In this document: piece by piece, positions 33,837 to 42,516 of the stretch
Numbering within the stretch: position 1 is the stretch's first letter
Layout: each line of letters starts with the position of its first letter
From: Hamiltosporidium tvaerminnensis
Taxonomy: Eukaryota; Microsporidia; Dubosqiidae
DNA: 64,000 nt
Direction of reading: 5' to 3'
NCBI GenBank assembly: GCA_022605425.2
Contig: JAKIMF020000004.1
Span: 555,501 to 619,500 of the forward strand
Translations under genes and position numbers: made by a program
Notes under the pieces: model-generated
Told to the model about the DNA's origin: nothing
Seen by the model: only the letters and a program-made list of their open reading frames with translations
Database searches by the model: none

Positions 33837-34706
33837 TTAAAGATTGCTAATTTTTTCCTTTAAATAATTTATAATGAAATATTCTTCTCTAAGACAGAAT
33901 ATTTCTATTTCCATTTTTCGTGAATATCCTTTTAGAAAATCCAAATCTACAACCATATCAGGTTCGTTTATTTTATAAAGATATTCTATTTTTTTATAAT
34001 CATGACAATTCAATGGTATCGTTTCGTTTTCATTTATTTTATACTTAAAAACATCAGTAGAAGAAATTCCAATTCGTTTTAAAGTAAGAATTTTTAAATC
34101 TTTATTTATCGCTGAACCATATTTATATACAGAATAAATGTGTAATCCATACGGATCAAAATCAAATATTCCATAGAAATTTACACAAAGAAAAGATAGA
34201 AACTTTCTTGTGTTTACACAAGGATATCCTTTGCCAGTAATCAAAATAGTATTTTTAATGAAATCATTTTTTTTGTTTAATTCTATTAAAAACGTAAAAA
34301 AAGATTCCTTTTCAATTATCAGAACATTTTTGTACGAAGTTGTTATTTTAATTACATTTTTTAATTCTGGAATTAAAATTCCAGTCATTTTTGTTGAATA
34401 ATCAGAATAATATATTTCAATTGGTCCACAAAATAATCCTTTATATGAGGCAGTAATTAACAGGTCTTCATATGTTAAATTATACTTTTTAATAAAATTA
34501 TTTGCCATTGTGACAATAACATTCTGGTTTAAAAATACATTTGGTGAAATATAAAATATTTCTCTTACATTTTTACTTAAACTAGATGTATTCATTTCAA
34601 ATAAAATCTCATAAAATTTCAACCTTTGTACAAAGTTTTTGGTAATTTTTGAATCAATCAATCTCTTAGTTTCTTCTTTTATAATTTCAATTATTTTTTC
34701 ATGCAT
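33837..34706 (-). CDS. SPO11: meiotic recombination endonuclease Spo11 (topoisomerase VI A-like)
   Basis: Spo11 makes the double-strand breaks that start meiotic recombination. From ATG 34706 the product has 289 residues. The 5Y-CAP winged-helix part holds VREIFY (48-52), so the catalytic tyrosine is Tyr52. The Toprim part follows: TASYKGLFCGPI (85-96), VLIIEKESFF (128-137) with metal-binding Glu132, ILITGKGYP (154-162), NTRKFL, and FDFDPYGLHIYSVYKYGS (181-198) with Asp182 and Asp184. All catalytic residues are present, so it should be active. The open frame continues upstream to TTG 34784 with no ATG and no CCC, so the N terminus is uncertain; a short 5' exon cannot be excluded. Family identification is firm. 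Confidence 0.93.
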   Translation of the reverse strand: MHEKIIEIIKEETKRLIDSKITKNFVQRLKFYEILFEMNTSSLSKNVREIFYISPNVFLNQNVIVTMANNFIKKYNLTYEDLLITASYKGLFCGPIEIYYSDYSTKMTGILIPELKNVIKITTSYKNVLIIEKESFFTFLIELNKKNDFIKNTILITGKGYPCVNTRKFLSFLCVNFYGIFDFDPYGLHIYSVYKYGSAINKDLKILTLKRIGISSTDVFKYKINENETIPLNCHDYKKIEYLYKINEPDMVVDLDFLKGYSRKMEIEIFCLREEYFIINYLKEKISNL

Positions 34707-35151
34707 ATAATTTTCTGTGAATCTCTTTAAAAAAATAAAATTTCTGCATAAAATATATAAAGTTGACTTAAGAAAGCAATTCAAAATTACGAATTTGATT
34801 TATGAATTTATACCAAAGATAACATTTCTATGTCACTTTTATCGCTTCATTAGTTTTTATTGTCTTAAATTAGAAAGAAAAGAATTTAAAATTTAATCTA
34901 TTAATCATTTTAGTTTGAAAGAAATCCGATTATATGCTAAAATGCAATTATAGATCTATAGGAAAAATCAATGTCTTAAGATATTAGGTTTATCCAACTT
35001 CTATAAGACGTTATTCTAGAATGGTTGTAATTTTAAATTCTTATAATAATATTAATTTAAAAATAAACTTTTATAGCAAAAAATTCTAAAATAATTTATT
35101 AAATAACTTTTTATTCTAAAGAATAAGTGAGATATATTTTTGCAGATCATT

Positions 35152-35865
35152 GTAGAGAGAGAATAACCACATAAAAAACTATCTGCTTGGCAATGAGTAT
35201 GGGAATTTGAGGGGAAGATAATAAGGTGATTTTTAGTGGAAATTAATCCACACTACATCTTCGGTTGTTCCATGTGATTTGTATGAGGAAAAAGCCTACA
35301 AAATGGCAAACTTTTTCTACAAATTTATTATCTATTTTTTTATGTAAATAGAGCAGAGACAGCACTCGAACTTCCAGGTAATTTGCCATGTAAAAGTATG
35401 TAATCATGACTTCCTCACTCGAGTTTGAAGACTTAGCGCTCGGGAAAAAATAAAAAAAACCTTCTAAAGCCGAGAAGAAAAAGTTAAGATTATACCCGTT
35501 GGTATGACATTGCAGTCTCTAGGGTAACCCATGTATGTCTCTGAAATATATCTTGGCTAGAAGTTTATTAGGTTCAGAAAGTGTAGAGTAAGTGGGAATG
35601 CTGCAAGTTTTTGGGGAGCCCAGGGTTGGTTTAACGTACGATCAAATACCATGGAAGAGGGATTTACAAACTTCGGCAACTGCCTCGCATATTGAATTGA
35701 TTCTACACACCTTTTAGACGAAAGACTTTAATATGTAGGTATCGTAGGAAATAGTGATGAATGTTATGGATCGGTTAGATTTAAAACTTAGGACTGCGTT
35801 AATTTCATAAAGACAATATAACGCTTGCCATTGTTTTAAAAAGATGTGATATTTTTAAACAAAGA
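35152..35865 (-). mobile_element. 730-bp interspersed repeat family 1, copy 3
   Basis: Reverse orientation: it begins GAGAATAACCACATAAAAAAC and ends AAAAGATGTGATATTTTTAA. Moderately diverged from copies 2, 4 and 5, with several small indels. No convincing target-site duplication. Confidence 0.85.
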
Positions 35866-37337
35866 GAATTTTAACATACCATAAAATAAATATCAAACGC
35901 GCCGCGTAACATATCAAATACCATTTTTTAAGACACGCAAACTTAAATATCTGTATAATTGAATATAAATCAGAACCGAATAATGAACAAACATTGAAAA
36001 AATAATCAGAAATGTTATTTGAAGCTAAGATATAATAAAACTATTTGTAGTAAATCAACCCAAATCACAATACAACTGTTTAAATCCGAACTTTTTAAGA
36101 GACACAACTAAATATATACATTAATCATCGTAATTATAACAAAAATCTAAACAAAAAAACGTGCTAAGAATTTCGAAATGACTTAGGAAACAAACAAGTG
36201 TAAAACTAACTATACATACGAATAATATTTTGGAAATTACAAGATCTTTTAAATTCTACAAAATTACAAAAAAAAATGAAAGATCTATTAGTAAATCTCA
36301 TATTTACATTTTTTTTGCTAAAGTTCTATTTAAAACATAAAATTTAGATATAAAATAATCAACGAAGCAAATTTAAAAATAATCTACATATCAAAAGAAA
36401 TTCTAATCGAAATTTTTAGTGCAATGTTTTTTTTCTATATCCAATATGTTTTATATTCATATGCTCTTTAATGTAGCAATACTAAATTATATTTTTCTTC
36501 GCTTATTTTTTTAATCAGTTTACTGTGCATTTACGGATATGATACAATAGAAATGTAAGATTGATTTATTTATTGACACTTGATATAATATATAGAGATA
36601 CATCAAACGTTAACATGAACATTCATCTGGATTTTAAAGTACCATATGATATTTTCTATCCAAATAAAATCTTTATAAGCTCATATATAGATAAGCAACC
36701 AAAATAACCCTTATTACATGATATTTATAAGTTTTTTAAAAAATAAAAATTCCCAAATAATATTTTGTTTATTAAATTCAAAAAATTCCATCTATTTCAA
36801 AAATTTATATATTTTATCTACCTTCTTGTCATTCTATTTAAAAAAAAACAATTAAATAAATTATTACCAAAACAGATAAATTAAAATCACAATTTCCTTA
36901 AATATACATATTATTACCAACTAAGTTTTCAAAGTGTCATATATCTTATTACACCCAATTTACCTTTTTAAATAATAGTTAGTATCTTTCAGGTTTAAAT
37001 TTTGAATTTGTTTATTTCAAAAAAAATACAAATTAATTTGAAATTCTTTGTTTAATTCCAGCAATGTTTTACTATTTTACTGTTTATAAAATCTATTTTA
37101 ATTTTTAATAATATAATTGAGACAAACTTAAATATATTTTGATGCTAAAAATTATAATGAATGCACACTTAAATATATTTTAAATATATTTAATATAATA
37201 TTTTGAACTAAAAACGAATAAATTTTCAAATATATTTTAATTTATCTGAAGACATGTACATTTTGGTCATTTAGCGACTCATTTATAATATAGATACTTA
37301 TTCTAATCATATTTATTATAATTTTTAGATAAATATC

Positions 37338-37350
37338 TGTGTCTTGAATA
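37338..37350 (+). repeat. 13-bp target-site duplication, left copy
   Basis: TGTGTCTTGAATA, repeated without mismatch at 38081-38093 immediately after repeat copy 4. It defines the 730-bp element between them. Confidence 0.9.
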
Positions 37351-38080
37351 CTTTATTTAAAAATATCACATCTTTTTACAATAGTGGCAAGTGTTATATT
37401 TGTTTTTATGACATTAACGCAGTTCTAGGTTTAACATAAATAACTGCTACCCCAACACTCCATCGGTAACCCCTGCGATACCTACGTCCCAAAGCCTTTC
37501 ATCTACCAGGTGTGTAGAACCTAATTTAATAGGCGAGGCAGTTGCTCGGAGTTCGTTAATGTCCGTTGCACGGAGTGTGATCGAAGGCCGAAGCCCCCCC
37601 TGGGCTCCCCCAAGACTATGCAGCATTCCCACTTACTCTACACTTTCTGAACCCAATAAACTTCTAGCTAAGATATATTTCAGAGACTTACATGGGGTCC
37701 ACCTAGACAGTGCAATGTCATACCAACAGGTCTAACCTGCTACTTAGCTCTCCCGGCCTTTAATGGGTTTTATTTTTATATCTCCCAGGCGCTAAGTCTT
37801 CTAATCCGAGTGAGCAAGGTTAGGTTTCCATGCTTTTACCTGGCAATTACCTACATGTTCAGCTGCGGTCTGCAATCAGGTTACATAAAAAACTACAAAT
37901 AAATTTGTAGAAAAAGTTTCTCCATTTCTTAGACCTCTCCTCTTCATAACAACTCCCATGGAACAACCGAAGATGTAGTGTGGTTAATTCCCACCAAAAA
38001 TCCAAACAATGATCTCACAAACGTTTCACACACTCATTGCCAAGCAGAAAGTTTTTTATGTGGTTATCCTCCCTCCACCA
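37351..38080 (+). mobile_element. 730-bp interspersed repeat family 1, copy 4 (flanked by target-site duplication)
   Basis: Exactly 730 nt lie between perfect 13-nt direct repeats. It starts CTTTATTTAAAAATATCAC and ends CCCTCCACCA, with no terminal inverted repeats and no TG...CA ends. GC content is well above that of the flanks. Long duplications and absence of inverted termini fit target-primed retrotransposition better than a cut-and-paste transposon or solo LTR. One end is AT-rich, the other G/C-rich. No intact coding frame. Confidence 0.92.
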
Positions 38081-38093
38081 TGTGTCTTGAATA
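38081..38093 (+). repeat. 13-bp target-site duplication, right copy
   Basis: TGTGTCTTGAATA, identical to 37338-37350. Confidence 0.9.
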
Positions 38094-38370
38094 AAATTAT
38101 TCATAATTATTTATATTCTATTTACATTTATTAAAACTAGCTGTATAGAATTTTATTATAAATATTTATTTTCTTTATTCTTTCTCATTTTTATTTCTAT
38201 ATTTACTTTAATGTCAAAGTAAACTATAAATATACTGATGATTTTATAAATACCAATATTAGTTTATTGGAATGACAAAAATAACCTATAAATATGTTAC
38301 TAACAAGTCAAAAACATAACATATATTAAATACTAAATATATACATTCAATAAATCATTCAATAAATATT

Positions 38371-38545
38371 TTAAAAATATAATAAAAAAATAAGAATACA
38401 GCTTAATTAGTCTAAGATTAACCAACTAATATTCATTTAAATAATTGTTAAAAATATAATAAAAAAATAAGAATACAGCTTAATTAGTCTAAGATTAACC
38501 AACTAATATTCATTTAAATAATTGTTAAAAATATAAAAAAAATAA
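38371..38545. repeat. 77-nt tandem repeat
   Basis: Two nearly identical units plus a partial third, sharing AATACAGCTTAATTAGTCTA and ATTAACCAACTAATATTC. Near-identity suggests recent duplication. Non-coding. Confidence 0.85.
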
Positions 38546-39061
38546 GAAGAATGTTCTTATAAAGGACTAAATATTAAAAATTTAAATTATATATTTTTAA
38601 TTTATCTAATACTTATCTAATATCATGTTTTGTAAAAGATAAATTAACAAAAATTCAAACACTGATTTTTCACAAAATTTAATCTAATATTTAAATATTT
38701 GAATATTTAAAAATTACTATTACTAAAATATTTCAAAAAAATATATTTTAAACAATTAAATCTTCAGATTCTCATTTTTCCCCTCAGCATTTATATATCC
38801 TCCAAGGTATTTATATAAAAATATATAAGATATAAACAACTATATATAAATTTATATACAATTTATATCAATAATTTTAGTCTTAGAATTTCAATTTAAA
38901 TTATATTAGAAAACCTTAAAATAGAAAAAAAAAAACAATCAATTTTCTTTTTTAATACATCCATTCATAATATATAAAACAATCCATAAAAAGAAATATA
39001 TCAATAAAAAAATCATTTTTTAAAAAAAAATATAAATAAAAAAAATTTAAAAAAAATAAGC

Positions 39062-40078
39062 ATGAAAATATCTCCGTATCCTGAAAAAGTTTTATTAAAT
39101 AAATATTACTTTTTACGAACCAGAAGTGAATTGTTATTACGTATAATATATATTGTTGAAGAGATATCACCTGTCAAATATGTTGGTATATTGATAGATA
39201 AAGAGGATAAGTTTAAAAATAAAAAGATTTTGGTCGATAAAAAATGTTTGCTTATTTTTCATCCAAAAACACGTTTATTTCAACATTTGATGAGTATTCC
39301 TGAGTTTAGAAGTGATGTTGGTATTAGAAGAACGCTTTGTGTTTTAGGGTTTCCTGTAGATAAAATTATGATAAAAATGGAAAATAAAAATTTTGATACG
39401 AGCGACTGTGAAATTAGTGCTTCTGAATTTGAAAATGAATATTCCAAATATTTAAAATATGATGAAAGCGGACCGTTTTTATCAGGAAATACTTTTATAA
39501 CGGATCCTTTAAAACTTGTGGTTCCAGGGGTCAATTCACTCAACGTGTATCGGTTATACGTTATTGTTTGTAAAAATGGTGGTATGGAAAGAATTACGAA
39601 TGACCAAAAATGGAAACCGCTTTTTTATTCAGAAATGAAAAAAACCAATGTAAGTTACACAGTTCGTACATTTTATAAAAAATATTTGTATGAATTTGAA
39701 TATTTAAGAAGAATTAAAATTAGATATGATTTGTATAAAAATAGAATTGACAGTTGTAAAAGTAATCCAACTGAAGACAAAGAAAGTTCTAAGAATAATG
39801 AAATTATCAATGAAGAAGTAAATTTCGAAAATAATATTTTGAATGAGAAATTAAACAAAGTATGTGAAGTATCAGAACAAGACATTAATGAAAAATTAAA
39901 AGATAAAAATAACGAAAACACAAACCTAAGAATAAAAGATAAAAATAATGAAATCACAAACCTAAGAATAAAAGAACAGAACAGTAATGAAAACACAAAT
40001 CTAAGAATAAAAGATAAAAATAATGAAAACAAAAACCTAAGAATAAAAGACAGAACAGTAATGAAAACAAAAATATAA
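39062..40078 (+). CDS. ARID-domain protein, 5' part of a probable ARID/chromo-barrel gene
   Basis: 338 codons. Residues 149-215 match an ARID (AT-rich interaction) DNA-binding domain: DPLKLVVPGVNSLNVYRLY, VCKNGGMERITNDQKW, FYSEMKK, then TFYKKYLYEFE. From about 284 the protein is a low-complexity repeat of the type NLRIKDKNNENT. In the unit near 40045-40055 one A is missing relative to the sister unit at 39969-39980 (GACAGAAC against GAACAGAAC). This throws the frame out and stops it at 40076. The shifted frame continues the repeat to the poly-A tract at 40152, and the original frame resumes after it as the chromo-barrel part. I think 39062-41776 is one gene. ARID plus a chromo-like domain recalls ARID4/RBBP1-type chromatin proteins. 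No CCC precedes the ATG. Confidence 0.8.
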   Translation: MKISPYPEKVLLNKYYFLRTRSELLLRIIYIVEEISPVKYVGILIDKEDKFKNKKILVDKKCLLIFHPKTRLFQHLMSIPEFRSDVGIRRTLCVLGFPVDKIMIKMENKNFDTSDCEISASEFENEYSKYLKYDESGPFLSGNTFITDPLKLVVPGVNSLNVYRLYVIVCKNGGMERITNDQKWKPLFYSEMKKTNVSYTVRTFYKKYLYEFEYLRRIKIRYDLYKNRIDSCKSNPTEDKESSKNNEIINEEVNFENNILNEKLNKVCEVSEQDINEKLKDKNNENTNLRIKDKNNEITNLRIKEQNSNENTNLRIKDKNNENKNLRIKDRTVMKTKI

Positions 40079-40149
40079 GAATAAAAGATAAAAATAATGA
40101 AAACAAAAATATAAAAATAAATGGACAAATCAGTAATGAAAACACAAAC

Positions 40150-40151
<2 letters not shown>

Positions 40152-40213
<62 letters not shown>
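40152..40213 (+). repeat. 62-nt poly-A tract inside the ARID/chromo gene
   Basis: Uninterrupted A run within a region that reads as lysine/asparagine-rich repeat on both sides. The frame entering from the left differs from the one leaving on the right by one base, so tract length decides whether the gene is open. Length may be a read or assembly error, or may truly vary. Confidence 0.9.
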
Positions 40214-40214
<1 letters not shown>

Positions 40215-40327
40215 AAATCAGTAATGAAAAATTTAAAAATAAAAATTTAGTCTCAGATGCAATAATAACCCGTATCTCAATAGAAGATAACATATTCAAT
40301 TATAAATATAAACCTTACCAAGTAGTA

Positions 40328-41776
40328 ATGTTAATAACAGAGAATGGAGAAAGATATTACGGTGTAATTAAATTACGTAGAAATAAAGGTCTTAATATGT
40401 ATTATGTACAATTTGTTGGTTGGAATAAAGAATATAATGAATGGTACTGTGAAGATGTATTGGAGGGTGTTATTATAGGAAATGGTGGGTGTAAATTATC
40501 AGTTGAAGATATTTTTATAGCGATGGGTAATAAAAAGCCTTCAAGGTCTTCTAAGGCTAATTATTTAATTGATGACCCTTTAATAAGAGAAAAGCATTGT
40601 CATAATGTTAGTAAGGTTGGTGATAGAAAAGATAGTGAAGGTAGTGATAGTGATAGGGGTGGTGGTAGGGTGTTAAATATGTATGGAGAAAAGGGTTTTA
40701 GAGATAGGAGATATGACCCTAATATGGAGGTTAATACTGAAAATATTAAGGGTGTTAAATATAGAGGGGTAAGCAATAAAGGGGTGTTAGATAGGGGTGA
40801 GTGGTATGGTGATTATAATAGGGTGTTAGACAGAGAAGAAGGATATTGCGTTAATAAAGGGGTGTTAAATAATAGAGAGGAGTGGTATGGTGACTATAAT
40901 AGGGTGTTAGACAGAGAAGAAGGATATTGCGTTAATAAAGGGGTGTTAAATAATAGAGAGGAGTGGTATGGTGATTATAATAGGGTGTTGGACAGAGAAG
41001 AAGGATATCCCAACTATAACAGGGTGTTAGATAGGGAAGAAGAGTATTCCAACTATAACAGAGTGTTAGATATGGAAGAAGGATACTCCAACCATAACAG
41101 GGTGTTAGATAGGGAAGAAGGATATGGTGATTATAACAGGGTGTTAGATACAAGAAAATGTTTAGGTAATTTTAAAGGGGTGTTAAATCATAATGAAGGA
41201 TACTCTAATTATAACGAGGTGTTAGATAGGAAAGAATATTATGGTGGGAATAAAGGGGTGTTAAATACTGAAGAAAAATTTGTAGATTATAAAGGGGTTT
41301 TACATGACAGAAGCCCTTATTATAATATTAAAGGTGGGTTAAATAGAAACGATAATGTTTCTTCCACCTTAAATTATATAAACACCCACGAACAAGAAAT
41401 TAAAGATTTAAATTGGAAAGATATAAGTAACAACGAGAAATACGGTTTTCAAAATACAAATATCTACAGTAAATTAAATAATATGAATATTACTAATTTA
41501 AGAAAAGACCACCCCTCAGGTATGAATATCAGCAAAGAAAAAAAAATAAGTTCAGATAAAAGTAATTCAGAAAGCAGTTGTCTTTTAATTGGCAATAAGA
41601 GAAACAAAAGTAGATTATCTGAAGAAAAACCGATGCCTACAATTAATTATGTTAAGAAATATTTTAGATGGTTTAAAGGTGATTGGGACACAGAAGAAAT
41701 GAGAAATTTTATGGCTTGCGTAGGTCTTAATGGTGTAAATGATTTAAATGAAAATAATTATATGTTTATGAAGTAA
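40328..41776 (+). CDS. chromo-barrel protein with tandem repeats, 3' part of the same probable gene
   Basis: 482 codons from the first Met. The reading frame is already open before it: KPYQVV stands directly ahead and belongs to the domain, so 40328 is probably not a real start. RYYGVIKLRR and MYYVQFVGWNKEYNEWYCED match the chromo-barrel pattern (Y-Y-x-x-x-x-GWN-x-x-x-x-EW) of MRG15/MSL3/ARID4-like chromatin readers. Residues ~155-320 are tandem repeats, with 81-nt DNA units at 40799, 40880 and 40961 followed by shorter modules built on YNRVLDREEGY. The C-terminal ~45 residues (YVKKYFRWFKGDW onward) are non-repetitive and may be a further conserved block. No CCC signal. Together with 39062-40078 it would form a product of roughly 900 residues. 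Confidence 0.75.
   Translation: MLITENGERYYGVIKLRRNKGLNMYYVQFVGWNKEYNEWYCEDVLEGVIIGNGGCKLSVEDIFIAMGNKKPSRSSKANYLIDDPLIREKHCHNVSKVGDRKDSEGSDSDRGGGRVLNMYGEKGFRDRRYDPNMEVNTENIKGVKYRGVSNKGVLDRGEWYGDYNRVLDREEGYCVNKGVLNNREEWYGDYNRVLDREEGYCVNKGVLNNREEWYGDYNRVLDREEGYPNYNRVLDREEEYSNYNRVLDMEEGYSNHNRVLDREEGYGDYNRVLDTRKCLGNFKGVLNHNEGYSNYNEVLDRKEYYGGNKGVLNTEEKFVDYKGVLHDRSPYYNIKGGLNRNDNVSSTLNYINTHEQEIKDLNWKDISNNEKYGFQNTNIYSKLNNMNITNLRKDHPSGMNISKEKKISSDKSNSESSCLLIGNKRNKSRLSEEKPMPTINYVKKYFRWFKGDWDTEEMRNFMACVGLNGVNDLNENNYMFMK
40799..41300 (+). repeat. coding tandem repeat (81-nt units and submodules)
   Basis: GAGTGGTATGGTGA recurs at 40799, 40880 and 40961. GGGTGTTAGA(T/C)AG(G)GAAGAA modules continue to about 41150, then decay. 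The repeat is in frame throughout. Confidence 0.85.
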
Positions 41777-42026
41777 AAAAGAATTAAAATTTCATCAACA
41801 AATTAAGACTTATTTTTGTACTTAAAATTTTTATTTATTTCATTTTAAAAATGGTTTTAATTGTCGGATTTATTGGTATAAAATACTAATATTTGAATAA
41901 AAAACATTTTTATTGTTTTTTTTTATTTTATCTTTTTATTTTTCCTGATTATAAACTTATGATTTTATATTTTATTAAAATTATTAAGGAAAACCCCTGA
42001 AAAGAGATTTTCAGATGAAATAAATT

Positions 42027-42087
42027 ATTTTAGAAAGGTTTTTTTTCTGTCAGATTGACAGTGTGAATAAAAAAACCTTTCTAAAAT
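42027..42087. repeat. long nested hairpin downstream of the chromo-barrel gene
   Basis: Perfect 19-bp arms (42027-42045 and 42069-42087, core TTTTAGAAAGGTTTTTTT) surround a loop that itself folds (CTGTCA-GAT-TGACAG, 42047-42061). It may be a miniature transposon end pair, or an RNA hairpin if transcribed. Confidence 0.8.
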
Positions 42088-42283
42088 TTGGAATAATAGA
42101 CCCGATATATTTATTTTAGATAAGAGATTAAATGCACTGGATGAGTTATCTATTATCTTAGACGTCATATTTTGTTGTATTAAGAAAAAAATATAGAAAA
42201 ATTACGACTTGTTTTACATTATAAGTCTTATTAAAAACCCAGGTTGTAATAATTTATTTGTAATAAACAGGGATAGATTCCCC

Positions 42284-42516
42284 CCTCATGCCAAGAGTAT
42301 AATTGGCTTGAAATATTCCCTGCTTTTCGTAAGAGGCGACTAAAAGAGACTGTTCTTCCAGATTGGAGTTAGGCGTAGAGATAGCGAACAACCCTTCAGA
42401 ACCATATTATTAAAAAACCCGAAAAAGTAAACAAACCCGCTCGAAAAAGACCGGTAGGCGGTATAACCGACAGCCGCCAAGACTTGTGCATGACTGTAGT
42501 GCAGAAGAAGAAGAAT
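42284..42516 (+). repeat. short interspersed repeat family 2, copy 2
   Basis: Landmarks are AAGAGGCGACTAAAAGAGAC, GAACAACCC, AAACCCGAAAAAGTAAACAA, AAAGACCGGTAGGCGGTAT and GACTGTAGTGCAGAAGAAG, ending in a GAA tail. It is the fullest of the three copies. The minus-strand frame across it is a by-product. Confidence 0.75.

Larger units (their letters stand above)
34707..39061. other. 4.4-kb spacer with two repeat copies
   Basis: No gene is seen. It contains repeat family 1 copies at 35152-35865 (-) and 37351-38080 (+) and a 77-nt tandem repeat at 38371-38545. The remainder is very AT-rich. Frames at 37447-37632 and 38952-39170 (-) are by-products. Confidence 0.6.

Noticed and set aside
37351-38080. 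Solo LTR interpretation of the 730-bp repeat
   Set aside because: Ends are not TG...CA and the flanking duplication is 13 nt, not the 4-6 nt of LTR elements.
39673-40128. 151-codon minus-strand frame rich in F, L and S
   Set aside because: It is the antisense shadow of the lysine/asparagine repeat in the ARID gene.
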